Below, one piece after another: positions 33,871-44,450 of a DNA stretch of 64,000 bases. Positions within the stretch are counted from its first letter, which is position 1, and each line of letters starts with the position of its first letter. Both the position numbers and the translations under genes were made by a program. The stretch is taken from assembly GCA_024138025.1 (NCBI GenBank), contig JAMXBD010003353.1:60849-124848 (forward strand). The letters are read 5' to 3'. The notes beneath the pieces were generated by a model. It was not told the origin of the DNA. It was given only the letters and a program-made list of their open reading frames with translations, and ran no database searches. The DNA is from Combretum micranthum. Taxonomy: Eukaryota; Streptophyta; Magnoliopsida; Myrtales; Combretaceae.

Positions 33871-34474
33871 TGATGCAATGGAAGAAATGACAAGGAGGAA
33901 CCATCGTTGATGTACACCGGTCTCTATACCTCCGGCCTTTCCCTTACAATGATGGCCTTTGCGACATATACTACATGCCTTTGCTTGTCTTTTGAATTTT
34001 TAAAATTTTAATTTTAGAGTTTCAATATCTGTTATGGGATATTTAATGTCTATTAATAGGGTGTCTATTTAATAGGATTTAATGTTTTTTAATAGGGTGT
34101 TAGTTTCATTGGATTTAATGTTTTTTTAATAGGATGTTAGTTTCATTGGATTTAATAGGATGTTAGTTTTAGTTTTTCATTTTAAATGCTATTTAATATT
34201 ATTTAATAGATTTTAGTCTCTTTTTTTTTTTCTAGCTTCCCTGTATATATGTAAGCCTTAGGGCGTATGAAAGACAGATAATTGATTATTGAATGAAATT
34301 TCTTTGAGCAGGTTTTGCTCTTTCTCCCAAAATTCGAATCTTTTGTGTAGGATTTCGATTTTTTATGCCAGGTACTTAGGTATTCGCATAATCAATAGGT
34401 ATTTGAAGATTTCAAACCTGTAATTGTGTGCAATTCCACGGTTTGAGATATTTGTTCATTTGTACGTTGTATCA
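33871..34474 (+). repeat. 5' LTR of the gypsy element at the TNL 3' end
   Basis: 604-bp direct-repeat partner of 35523-36069. It contains several diverged copies of TTTAATAGGATGTTAGTTT-type words around 34040-34160, an internal minisatellite that is shorter in the 3' copy. Confidence 0.85.
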
Positions 34475-35522
34475 GATTGGTATCAAAGCCACGTTCATTC
34501 CCAGAGTAATGATGTTGCTTCGTAGACAACCATATCAGCGACGTGTGGATAAGATATATGATTATGATGGCCTAGATCGATGGATCAGATAGATCATCAA
34601 TGAACGAATGGGTGCAACGAAACACCGAATGATTGGGATTGTGGATTGATTTACAGAAATAATGGGTGCATTGATGGGGACCCAAAGGGATGAAAACCCT
34701 AGATGGGAACGAAACCCTAATTCGATGCCAGAGAGGATGGAGATGTTTATGCTGAATCAAAATAGAGGTAAGAACCCTAATCGTAATTTGATGCCTCATG
34801 TAGGTTTTGAGGAATCAGATGATCTCCTCTTCTATTGAGGATGGTTATTTTGATGGATTATCATGCAAGCGGAATAGGCTGCATGTTGAGGAAGATAGTA
34901 GTCGTTGGGAAATAGGGATGAAAGTAGAGATCCCATGATTTGATAATATCTTTGAGGTTAAGGGGAATGAGAAACTTATTTTTGATGAAATTGAAGAGGA
35001 AGAATATAATGTTGTCTTTGAAATAAGAAGTAATGATGAACCAGTTTATGATGAAGAACATGATGAAGAAAAAGATGTGTCTTGGACTGATGAAAAGCCA
35101 ATCTTCACCACATGTGTTGATAATGAAAAGGATGATGAAATTTTTGAGCTTGTTGGTTATGGCAAACAAATATTTTATTTTTATGTTGTTGAATAAGAAA
35201 GTGGGATTGGGGATGGTAGAGATAATTTTATTGTTTGAAGGTCTTGTATGACTCCATGGGCTAGTGAAGATAATTGGTTGAAAAATACAAGTTTTCAATC
35301 CACCTATACCAACCTGGAGAAGATTGAATGATGCCAAATAGGGGATTTACTAAATCCAAGCCTGCCAAATAGCATGATGGTAGATTTGAGGAAGAAAATA
35401 GCTAGGGACAACGAAAATATTGACATTGGATTAATTCGTTTGAAGCTTGCCTAGTTAATTGCATTTGGTTTTTGCATAACAAGTTAAAAATTCAAGGGCG
35501 AATTTTGTCCACCTAAGAAGAA
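34475..35522 (+). pseudogene. gypsy gag relic
   Basis: Reads LRRQPYQRRVDKIYDYDGLD (about 34512), IINERMGATKHRM, GTQRDENPRWERNPNSMPER, SSRWEIGMKVEIP (about 34900), then acidic linker VVFEIRSNDEPVYDEEHDEE and KDVSWTDEKPIFTTCVDNEK (35010-35125), GRDNFIV…SCMTPWASEDNWLKN (about 35220-35290). It is the same protein family as the gag of the 28253-31416 element. Stops and frameshifts interrupt it; protease, RT and integrase are absent. Confidence 0.75.
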
Positions 35523-36069
35523 TGATGCAGTGGAAGAAATGGCAAGGAGGAACCAGCATTGATGTACACTGGCCTCTACATCGCCAGCCTTTCCCTCACA
35601 CTGCCGGCCTTTGCAACATACACCGCATGACTTTGATTGTCTTTTGAATTTTTACAATTTTAATTTTAAAGTTTCAATATCTTTTATAGGATATTTAATG
35701 TATTTTAATAGGATGTCAGTTTAATAGGATTTAATATCTTTTAATAAGAAGTTTTCATAGGATTTAAAGTTTTTAATATGATGTCAGTTTTAGTTTTTCA
35801 TTTTAAATGCTATTTAATATTATTTAATAGGTTTTATTATTTTTTCAGGCTTGCCTATATATGATATGAAAGAAAGATAATTGATTATTAAATGAAATTT
35901 CTTTGAGCTTGTTTTACTTTTTCCTCCAAAATTCGAATCTTTTGTGTAGAATTTTGATTTTTTATGCCAGCTATCTAGATATTCATAGAATCAATAAGTA
36001 TTTGAAGATCTCAAACTGGTAATTATGCGTAATTCAACGATTTGAGATATCTATGCTACGTTAGAATCA
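35523..36069 (+). repeat. 3' LTR of the gypsy element at the TNL 3' end
   Basis: 547-bp copy of 33871-34474, preceded by GGGCGAATTTTGTCC and CCTAAGAAGAA, the usual polypurine neighbourhood of this family. It ends ACGTTAGAATCA, where the 5' LTR ends ACGTTGTATCA. Confidence 0.85.
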
Positions 36070-37259
36070 TGGGCTTTGGGCTTTGAAAAACAGAAATCCT
36101 TTCGGTGTTTGTGTACAGACGGATGTCAACACAGGGTGTTGCCAGATTTGCCAAGGGAAATATATTCATACCGGTAAAAATGCTTCTTCTTATTTTCTAG
36201 CGAAAACTGAATAAATGCTCGAATAATCAATTTAATCACCCTTAGTTTCTCTTTTTTTTTCCCTTTTCTTTTCGGTCTCTGAATTGAAAAAATAAAGCAA
36301 AAGCAAATGCAGGTGGGCTTATTTTGAATTGCTAACTGTATAAAGTTTATATAAATTCTAAGATGTAAATTTTCTTTAGTGTGGGTATTTTTTTTTAAAA
36401 TAAATTTTGAATGTTATAAATTTTAATTCTTGTCCAGGGCACTAAGACTTATGATTTGTATCTGTAATCATTTAATTATTTTATAAAAATAGGTCAAAGG
36501 AGACGTTGCTGGAGTGAAGAAAGCACTCTTTTCAATCTCATTCTGCCTAATGATGAAAAGGCAAAAAATTTATGTGATATCATATATTCTTTGAGGTTTG
36601 TAGCTCTCTTCCATGACATTTATTTTGTGATTATAAATTTGCGCTTAGGAAAAGGAAAAAAAAAAGAAAAGAAAATAAAAAACAAAAATGGAACGCAGAA
36701 TAGAATATCGGTATTCATTCTACTTCTAGCAGCACCTACTTGAGTTGGATGGAAAAAATTGTTCATAGCGTTTACTACAGCATATATTAAACTATCTTCA
36801 ACCTTACTGACGTTTTATACCCGAAAAAGCGTGTACATGTGTGTGGCCTCGGATCAAGTGTTATTTTTCTCATTCAGCAGAGTCAGTAGGTTCTAGAAGA
36901 AGTGCAAGATTTCACATTAGTAAAATGTCTGGTCAGCCATTAATAGATGACAGAGTCAACTTTGCTTAAATTGGGGTAAACCAAAATTTTTTCACTATTT
37001 TAAAATTTATGCTCGATAGATTTTGCGTCTATAGAAATCCACTTTTTGTGATTGACAATGGTATGTAACTTTAAAACACTCCCTAATGTTATTATTCTGG
37101 TTCAGTCATCAAATCCTCCCACTTATTGGAACTTGCTCTGGAATTACATTCCCATAATTACAGAAAGCATCAATTGGGGCATAGTTCGCAGAAATCAAAA
37201 CTCATAAAACAATTAATTTTGTTGGTTTTTCATTCCCCTTTTCCCCGCAGAACTTGCTC
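36070..37259. other. promoter and 5' region of the receptor kinase
   Basis: Non-coding apart from a possible KH-domain scrap (36493-36561). A sequence ending TTTTCCCCGCAG at 37240-37251 lies just before the first ATG and looks like a 3' splice acceptor, so the kinase may have a 5'-UTR intron. CATGTGTGTGGCC and GTCAACTTTGC (W-box-like TTGAC core on the minus strand, near 36955) are present but unproven as regulators. Confidence 0.4.
36493..36561 (+). pseudogene. possible KH-domain exon scrap
   Basis: After an acceptor-like AAAAATAG, the plus strand reads VKGDVAGVKKALFSISFCLM. The pattern (V/I)xGDxxGVKKAL(x)xxSxxL is typical of the last helix of plant KH-domain RNA-binding proteins, where an exon often begins at this point. 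The stretch is only about 23 codons, is followed by a degraded frame, and no other KH segment was recognised. Chance similarity cannot be excluded. Confidence 0.25.
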
Positions 37260-39755
37260 ATGAGGAAACAAAGCACTCTTAGCTTAGTTCTTTTCTGCAT
37301 TTGTCTTGCTCTTGTAAAACATCGTTCCGATAGAGTTAATGCTGAGCCTTCTGATTTTCCATCAGCGACGCTCCCAACGTTGTGGTATAATAGCAACTCT
37401 GCAACTTATATCGCAACATTCTTAGATGATTCCATTCTGAGAGCAATCCTCCTTAAAGGAATCTCCGGCCCAAGTTATGCTTGTGGCTTCTACTGCAGAG
37501 GCAATAGCTGTAGCTTCGGCATTTTCATAGTCCAAATCAATCGTCTTGAGCGCGTTACCTATTCCACAATTCCAGTGATGGTTTGGTCAGCTAACAGGAA
37601 TAACCCAGTTAAATATAACGCCTCCTTGGAGCTAACATCAGTTGGTGATTTAGTTCTGAAAGATTCAGATAAAAGGTTGGTTTGGTCTACACAAACAGCT
37701 GGGAAGTCGGTTGCAGGCATGAACCTAACAGAGATAGGCAACCTGGTGCTGTATAGTGAACATGGGAAGACAGTTTGGCAATCTTTCGATTACCCCACGG
37801 ACACGTTGGTCCTGGGGCAGGAGTTCAAATATGGACAAAAACTGACTGCTAATGTTTCCTCCATGAATTCTTCCGAAGGGAAATTCTCACTTGTCTTTGG
37901 AGATGGTGGTTTGCTGGCTTTCATAGAGTCCAATCCTCCACAGGTCTACCTGAACGTGACTATTCCAGCAGGTAACTCAACTTATCTTAAATTTGTTAAT
38001 GGAAGCTTAGAGTTATTCCAAACTTTATTGGGTGATGTACCCATAAGCTTAGTTGGTCCGCCAAGAGCTTTTTCAACACAATACATGAGATTAGAATCAG
38101 ATGGTTATTTAAGGGTATATGAATGGATAAATGGACCAGAACCAGTCTATGATGTCTTTTTACGCTTAAAATACCTCCAGAAGTGTGATTACCCACAAGT
38201 ATGTGGGGAATATGGTGTGTGTTCCGTTTTAGACGGTGGATGCAGTTGTCCGCAGTCAAGGAATGGGACAACTTATTTCAACATATTAAGAGATATGCAG
38301 CAGGGTTTTGGGTGTGTGGAAGTTATCCCATTATCCTGTGGGGCTGAGGAACATCAAACTTTTTTGGAACTTGAGAATGTTATGTATTCCGGCTTCAATG
38401 ATGGTAAAAACAATGTTGAATTGCTCACATGTAAAGAATTATGTGCAAGAAATTGTTCATGCAAAGCAGCTTTCTTCCATCAGAAATCAAATTCTCCTGT
38501 AGGGGATTGTTACTTGACCTCTCAAGTTTTCTCAATGAAGTACTTAGCAAGTGAACCCTCATCTTATAAGAGTACCGCTTTCCTTAAAGTCCAAGATCTT
38601 CCAAATGGTGGCAAGAAGGCAAGCAGGTTCCTCCGAATCATGTGGCCAACTCTAGGAGCCCTGTTGACTTTGGTTTCCCTAGCAGGAACACTAATTTTCT
38701 TCCGCAGGAGTAAAAATGATTCTGAGGAGATAGTGGAAGATTCTCTCAATTTACTTTCAGGGATTCCATTTCGATTCTCCTACAAAGACCTGCTAACCGC
38801 CACAGAAAATTTTGGCACCAAGCTTGGTGAAGGTGGATTTAGCTGTGTATATGAAGGCACTCTAAGTAATGGCATGAAAGTCGCGGTAAAGCGCCTGCAT
38901 GGTGTAGGCCACATCAAGGATTCATTTTTAGCCGAGGTTGAAACAATCGGAAGCATCCATCACATCAACCTGGTAAGAATGGTTGGATTTTGTGCTGAGA
39001 AATATAATAGATTGCTTGTTTATGAGTGCATGCCTAATGGCTCTTTGGATAAATGGATTTTCAACAAAATGAGTCCATTCAAGCTAAGTTGGCAACATAG
39101 GAAGAGGATCATGCTTGACATAGCAAAGGGGCTAAATTATCTCCACGAAGAGTGTAGGCATAAAATAATCCACTTGGATATTAAACCCCAAAATATACTC
39201 TTGGACAAAAATTTCAATGCAAAAGTTTCAGATTTTGGCTTGTCGAAATTAATTGACAGGAACCAAAGCCATGTTGTAACAGTAATGAGAGGGACTCCTG
39301 GATATTTAGCCCCGGAATGGTTAAACTCAATGATTAGTGAAAAAGTTGATATCTATAGCTTTGGTATGGTGATCATGGAGATGGTGTGTTTAAGAAAAAA
39401 TTTTGATCTGTCAGAGAAAGAGGAAGATAGGCATTTGCTCAGCCTTTTCCAGAGGAAGGCCGAAGAGGGACGGCTCTCGGACATATTGGATATGTATAAT
39501 GCAGACATGAAATTGATGCATAGATCAGAAGCTATGAAAATGCTACTTCTTGCTGCTTGGTGTCTGCAGAGTGACCATACAAAAAGACCATCTACATCAG
39601 TGGTGGTTAAAGTGTTAGAAGGATCAATGGAAGTTGAAAAAGACCTGGATTATGACTTCTTAACACCACCTTCGGCGAGAGCCACTGCAAGAGTACGTAG
39701 TGAGTATGTTGCTAGCTCTCCATTATTTGCATCAATTTTATCTGGTCCAAGGTAA
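37260..39755 (+). CDS. G-type lectin S-receptor-like serine/threonine kinase (SD2-5-like)
   Basis: Single-exon, 831-residue plasma-membrane receptor kinase. The start is the ATG at 37260 (MRKQSTLSLVLFC…); the in-frame TTG six bases upstream is not needed. Layout: signal peptide (about 1-28), B-lectin domain (about 70-190, with VWSANRNNPV and TVWQSFDYPTDTLV), Cys-rich EGF-like region (C309, CGEYGVCSVLDGGCSC), PAN/apple-like region (CKELCARNCSCKAAFF), one membrane helix (about 460-482), and kinase domain (about 500-775). Kinase motifs: LGEGGFSCVYEG (522-533), VAVKRL with K544, HLDIKPQNILLD (H638, D640), DFG 658-660, APE 684-686. HLD rather than HRD makes it a non-RD kinase, normal for this family. 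Members sense external cues in immunity or stress; the ligand here is unknown. No lesion is seen. Confidence 0.95.
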   Translation: MRKQSTLSLVLFCICLALVKHRSDRVNAEPSDFPSATLPTLWYNSNSATYIATFLDDSILRAILLKGISGPSYACGFYCRGNSCSFGIFIVQINRLERVTYSTIPVMVWSANRNNPVKYNASLELTSVGDLVLKDSDKRLVWSTQTAGKSVAGMNLTEIGNLVLYSEHGKTVWQSFDYPTDTLVLGQEFKYGQKLTANVSSMNSSEGKFSLVFGDGGLLAFIESNPPQVYLNVTIPAGNSTYLKFVNGSLELFQTLLGDVPISLVGPPRAFSTQYMRLESDGYLRVYEWINGPEPVYDVFLRLKYLQKCDYPQVCGEYGVCSVLDGGCSCPQSRNGTTYFNILRDMQQGFGCVEVIPLSCGAEEHQTFLELENVMYSGFNDGKNNVELLTCKELCARNCSCKAAFFHQKSNSPVGDCYLTSQVFSMKYLASEPSSYKSTAFLKVQDLPNGGKKASRFLRIMWPTLGALLTLVSLAGTLIFFRRSKNDSEEIVEDSLNLLSGIPFRFSYKDLLTATENFGTKLGEGGFSCVYEGTLSNGMKVAVKRLHGVGHIKDSFLAEVETIGSIHHINLVRMVGFCAEKYNRLLVYECMPNGSLDKWIFNKMSPFKLSWQHRKRIMLDIAKGLNYLHEECRHKIIHLDIKPQNILLDKNFNAKVSDFGLSKLIDRNQSHVVTVMRGTPGYLAPEWLNSMISEKVDIYSFGMVIMEMVCLRKNFDLSEKEEDRHLLSLFQRKAEEGRLSDILDMYNADMKLMHRSEAMKMLLLAAWCLQSDHTKRPSTSVVVKVLEGSMEVEKDLDYDFLTPPSARATARVRSEYVASSPLFASILSGPR

Positions 39756-40732
39756 TCGGGTTAGAAATTACAGAAAACTTCTATTTCAGGGACCTCTGAT
39801 AAATTTTCTGTCACTAACTGGAAAAGAGATGTAATTTAGTTCATTCAGAATGACAAATGTGTTGTACGGTCCTTATGCTTTTTGTTTCTAGTCTAGCAGC
39901 CAAAAGATGATGCAAAGTGGTCAATTTTCTCTCATTGCATGGAAACTTTGTATTATGATCTCTTCCATAAGGTACTGATCTCCTTAGTGAAAGCAAAAGC
40001 CAGCATACAGCAGTAGTACATTTTAGTTTAACGAACATGATTCTTCATCCAAAATTATTCTGTTTCTCTATCTAGACACTTATGGGACACTAGTACTACC
40101 TGTTTAGCCTTCATCTAGACATGCTAGAAATATTAAACAAGTCACTAATGCAGTAACAACTAACTTATTATTATTCTCTTTTCCTTGTTTGGTTATTTTA
40201 TGACAATTTGATTCAACTGAATTCACACATTTACATAAAAGTTTTGATCACATTCAAATAGCAAACGGATCAAGTTCATATGGAGCTACCTACATTAAAT
40301 TCTTCTTTGCATAACTAAAATAATTTCTGTGAAAAATGTAGAAGAAGAATAATTGAGGTTAAAAAAGTGAGCAAAACAGTGGTCGCTCATCTATGTTGAA
40401 GAAATAATTACTGCTCGTTCACTTCACTATAATTACAATTCTATTAAAGTCTTATTCTTTACAAATAGCTATTATGACGTTTACTTCACTAAATAACTGT
40501 TCCATAATAAATCCATATTACACAAAATATTGAATAATCATTATTTATTCAAACCTATGAATATTAATTCTATGCTAGAATTATCTTTTTTTTTTTTTTT
40601 TTGAAAATACCACAATTTAAATAAAAAATTAATAAAGAAAAATTCTATTACAACTCTATGCTATTTCTCCGTAATAGGAATTCTATTATAGCATTGTTCA
40701 TTCAGCGAAGTGAATCGACCAAATTAATCTCT
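39756..40732. other. 3' flank of the receptor kinase
   Basis: AT-rich sequence holding the expected 3' UTR (several AATAAA-like signals are too common here to pick one). A T-run lies at 40588-40604. No gene is recognised. Confidence 0.5.
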
Positions 40733-40960
40733 TCATCGGGGACTTAATAATACAAAGGGTACTAGTGGGGTACTAGCACCCAATTTGAAATCCTTATTAA
40801 TGTTGCCTATAATACCAATGTTTTTCATGATGGGTAATCTAGAGAAGTCGTAACTTATGCCATCTTCAAACTCCATATTCCCATCTAATAACTTGACACC
40901 GTAGACATGGAAGACATGGAACCTCTCCAGAATTATCTTGTAGACACCATGCAACAACAT
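40733..40960 (-). pseudogene. relic of an S-receptor kinase C-terminal tail
   Basis: Minus-strand reading gives GVKLLDGNMEFEDGISYDFS … STPLVPFVLLSPR, which parallels the end of the neighbouring kinase (VVKVLEGSMEVEKDLDYDFL … SSPLFASILSGPR). Just upstream, a different frame gives RGSMSSMSTVS, matching the RPSM(S)xVVK motif of kinase subdomain XI, so a frameshift separates the two. Only about 70 codons survive, in reverse orientation to 37260-39755. This indicates an earlier tandem or inverted duplicate of the kinase locus that has been lost. Confidence 0.65.
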
Positions 40961-41090
40961 TTATGTTAATTCTACCTTGAATTTTTAGCCAAGTATTTTA
41001 CTTGGCCATCAAGTTTATAAAAGCAAAGTCAAACTTGACAACCAAGAAGAAGAATCCAAATTCACAACCAAGAAAAATCTAGGTTGCACT

Positions 41091-41817
41091 TAGGAATGCA
41101 AACGGAATGGGTATATTAAAACCCAAACCCGAACCCAATACCTAATAGAATTCCCAAAACCCGTCCCAAATCATATAGGGTTTTTGTCCATGAACTCAAA
41201 ACCCACTAGACAAACCCTATAGGGTACCCGAACCCAAATCCAAAACTCGATATAAAATTAGAATCATTATATAATAGAATATTTAAAAACGTCATTATAA
41301 ATTTTTTTTTCATACTTTCTATTTTCGATCCGTTCCCACTTTATAGGCCAAGAAAAAAAAAAAACTCTTACCATTACTCATGCAATCATTTTTATAAAAT
41401 CCCAACCATTTTCATGGGAAGAAAATCATTGAATGAAATTGTACGACAACGGAAGTGAGAGACTTAAATTTGAGAAGAGTGAGTCAAGACTAAGACTGAA
41501 AGTGAAGACTATAGAGTATTAGTCTACTGTCCAAGGGTTTTTTACTTTTTCTAAATGATTTTATAAAAGAGAAAAAAATAGCTTCACAATTAATGGAGCA
41601 TAGCTGGTTAATTTCAGAGACTGAGGCTCAACATAATATATATTTATATATTTAAACGAGTTCGGATTTCCCAACGGGTTTTATGCTTGTCCCAAAACCC
41701 GTCCCAAAACCCGTTAGGGTTTTATTATTGATCCCAAAACCCATCATAAACGCTATAGGGTATTTATCGGGTTGGCCAGTCGGGTACCCTATAAAAACTC
41801 GTCCGCTTGCATCCCTA
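41091..41817. mobile_element. 727-bp non-autonomous hAT-type element
   Basis: Ends are inverted: TAGGAATGCAAACGG at the left and CCGCTTGCATCCCTA at the right. Perfect 8-bp direct repeats GTTGCACT flank it (41083-41090 and 41818-41825), the size expected for hAT transposition. The interior is rich in AACCC/GGGTT words near both ends (subterminal repeats), and has no transposase-like ORF. The ORF read through the right subterminal region is a repeat by-product. Confidence 0.9.
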
Positions 41818-41825
41818 GTTGCACT

Positions 41826-43350
41826 TGACAACCTAAGAAGAAGAATCCAAATTGAAATTGAGAACCTAAGCAAAATTCAAATTGAACTTGATTTCATGGT
41901 TGAGTTTGCACTATATATATAAGCCTTTGGTCATAGTAAAAAAGGAGGGGAATTTTGGAGATTTGAGAGGTTGCATAGTCTCTCTTTAGGTACAACTTTA
42001 TCCGTTAAGTTTATTTTTGTAAATTTTGAGAGATATACACTATTTGATGTATTTAGATTTTTATTTTTTCAGTGTTTCTACATATTTTTTGAGAGATATA
42101 CATATTTTGTACTCCTCATCTAATTAGTGGAAAGTTTGATCCTTCTTTGCCTGTATACGTAGGCTTTAAGCAGAACCACATAAATTGTCTAGTGTTATAT
42201 TTTTCTTCTCACTTTCCTTATCATTTTTCAATTTCTTAACTTTTTCCATTATTGAAATATCTTGAATTTTAACAACCTAAATTAGGAATGTAATAATTAA
42301 ATAGTATAAAATATGGGTAATTTTGAATCTTCATTTAAATCTAGTTTAGACACAGGTCAGAAACTCATTAACTATTCACCACGATTATAGATATCAAGTG
42401 TAATATGAGACAATTAATTTTAGGATCTAATTCATAGAAACGATAGTTTAAAGATGAATAATTAGAGTTGAAATATATGTGGTAGAAATAGAAACTGATT
42501 AGTATCTACCAAATTAGAGCGTGAATAAAAATTCTAAATACATAATCATGAAACTTAGAATTTTCTATGTCTACTTAGTATCATATCCTAATTTGATCTA
42601 TCAGGCCTAGAAACTTAATCGCGTAAGTGAAAACCCTAATATAATTAGATAATTTAACATAATTGAACTAATAAAAGAATTTAATTGAAAATAGAGACTC
42701 CAAAATCACAAATGCGCATTTCAACTTATCAAATTACTTTGATTTCCTATCTCCTACTCAATTCCTATCAATTATCAATTTGAAACCAATTTCTCAAGAT
42801 CAATTACCTAAATTCCTAATTCACAAAAGTTGAACCTAATCAAACTTTCCTTATCAAAGAAGTGAATTAAAAATTATTATTTTTTAGAAGAATCTAACAA
42901 AACTACTAACAAATTGTAACCAATCAATGCCAATTTCAAGATTTCTTGTACAATTTGTTTTTCCCCTTCTCATGTGTCATTTTCAAGATTTCTTATACAA
43001 ATTGAATTTCACTTCTCTCCTAATTATCCTTCATCTTTATCTATTTCAAATCACTAAATCACCTTCATTTCTACAAAATATCTAAGGTCATATTAGTCCA
43101 TCTGATTTGTTTCTATTAGCCAAACCTAATTACAGAATTACCCCTAACCTATTCTAAACACCACCTAAAATATCTAAGGCACTCTAATCATTCTTAGCAT
43201 GTCATGACAATAATTTACATTTACTAAACTATCCCTAACTCGTATCTAAATGCCCTAAAAACCCACTTCAACCTATTGAACTACTTTTATTATCTATTTT
43301 AACAAATTCAAAATATTCAATACTTTCCAACCATCGACTTGAACTCTATT
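41826..43350. other. AT-rich intergenic sequence left of the long-LTR element
   Basis: The hAT target was itself a local duplication: CTTGACAACC(T)AAGAAGAAGAATCC occurs at about 41034 and again at 41824. Beyond this, no gene or element boundary is recognised. If the 43351-53237 element inserted into an older relative, the older element's other half should lie here, but I do not see it. Confidence 0.4.
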
Positions 43351-44351
43351 TGTAAAGACCCGACATGCTCAATTCTCAAATTAAGCACACCAAGTCCCCA
43401 ACCACGTATAACCCTTACGAATTATACGTAAGGTTGTCTTTAAAGAAGGTGTTTATGTTGAACATTGCTATTCAATTTTAGATTATGAAATCGTTTAGTT
43501 AGATTCTAGCAACAACTGGATTTAGCAGCGGAAATAAATTTTATAAAACAATTTAGAAATAAAAACATTTCAAAACTTCCACTCTTCTCAAGTGGAGAAT
43601 TACTATATTAAACAAAGCTTTGCAAAAGTTAAATTATAAAACATGGGCTCTACTATGCCCTTTAAAGAATATAACAAGTTTAAATCATAAATCCAGCTCT
43701 CAATAATACAAAACAAAAAGAATAAAATAATTAACTACATCCACGCTCCTACTCACTTCACTTATACATAAATTCTCTCCGAATCATTACAAGCACCCAA
43801 AACTCGAGTCAGGCGTCATCAATAGCAACAACATCATCATATCATCATCTCATCATCCATCAACTTCATCAACATCATCTTATCAACAACAAAACCTGTA
43901 GAAAGAATAACAACAACAAGAATGAGCCGAAGCCCAGTACACAGTAATACAATCACACACGGAGTGGCACACGAGCTTAACTAAAAGTAATGCATCAATC
44001 CACAAGTCATTATCTTTTCTTTAAAATAAACAAATCAACAATGGAGCACTCACACTCCGGAACAAGCCAATAGGAATCTGGGGGTCCTGAGTAACAGCAG
44101 CTGCTCAGGGGGTTGATATAGATAGACGGATATCTATATCTCCTATATCTAACCGATAAAGAATATTAATAGCATCATCTAGGGTTTACACTCCTTTATA
44201 CAATCCACTTATCCCGGTCTATAATATCAATTAGTTCAACGGTCCCATACCCGTGAACTAAAACATATTATTCCTCCCGAGCCTAAGTAAAGAATATACC
44301 GATACAGTTAACCCTATTAGCTACCCACTTAGCCAATAAAAGAAACCACCA

Positions 44352-44450
44352 TTGCATCATGGTGAACCATTGCATCATGGATTTGAGTCATTGCATCATG
44401 ACAAAGGATTGGACTAAGTGCCTAACTACCGTGCCATTGCATCATGACAA
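44352..44450. repeat. CATTGCATCATG minisatellite in the LTR
   Basis: Four copies of CATTGCATCATG within about 100 bp (first at 44352; the last at about 44434), with diverged spacers. The same array is at about 50475-50573 in the other LTR, and a single degenerate copy (CATTGCATCATGACGAG) survives in the older related LTR near 55610. Confidence 0.8.

Larger units (their letters stand above)
33871..36069 (+). mobile_element. Ty3/gypsy element with both LTRs inserted in the last LRR exon
   Basis: The 5' LTR 33871-34474 (starts TGATGCAATGGAAGAAATG) and the 3' LTR 35523-36069 (starts TGATGCAGTGGAAGAAATGG) are direct copies. ATTGGTATCAAAGCC (34476-34490) is a clear tRNA-Met-type primer-binding site, better preserved than in the element at 28253. 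The 1.05-kb interior holds only gag/linker pieces and the pol tail (FKGEFCPPKKNDAVEE running into the 3' LTR). No clean target duplication is seen (TAATT against TGGGC), so the right border may have been rearranged. The 5' LTR supplies the last codons and stop of the upstream LRR frame. Confidence 0.85.

Noticed and set aside
37254..37259. TTG start six bases before the kinase ATG
   Set aside because: Eukaryotic genes start at ATG; 37260 gives a proper signal peptide and a complete protein.
41652..41922. Overlapping ORFs on both strands rich in Pro/Lys/Gly
   Set aside because: They run through the AACCC subterminal repeats of the hAT-type element.
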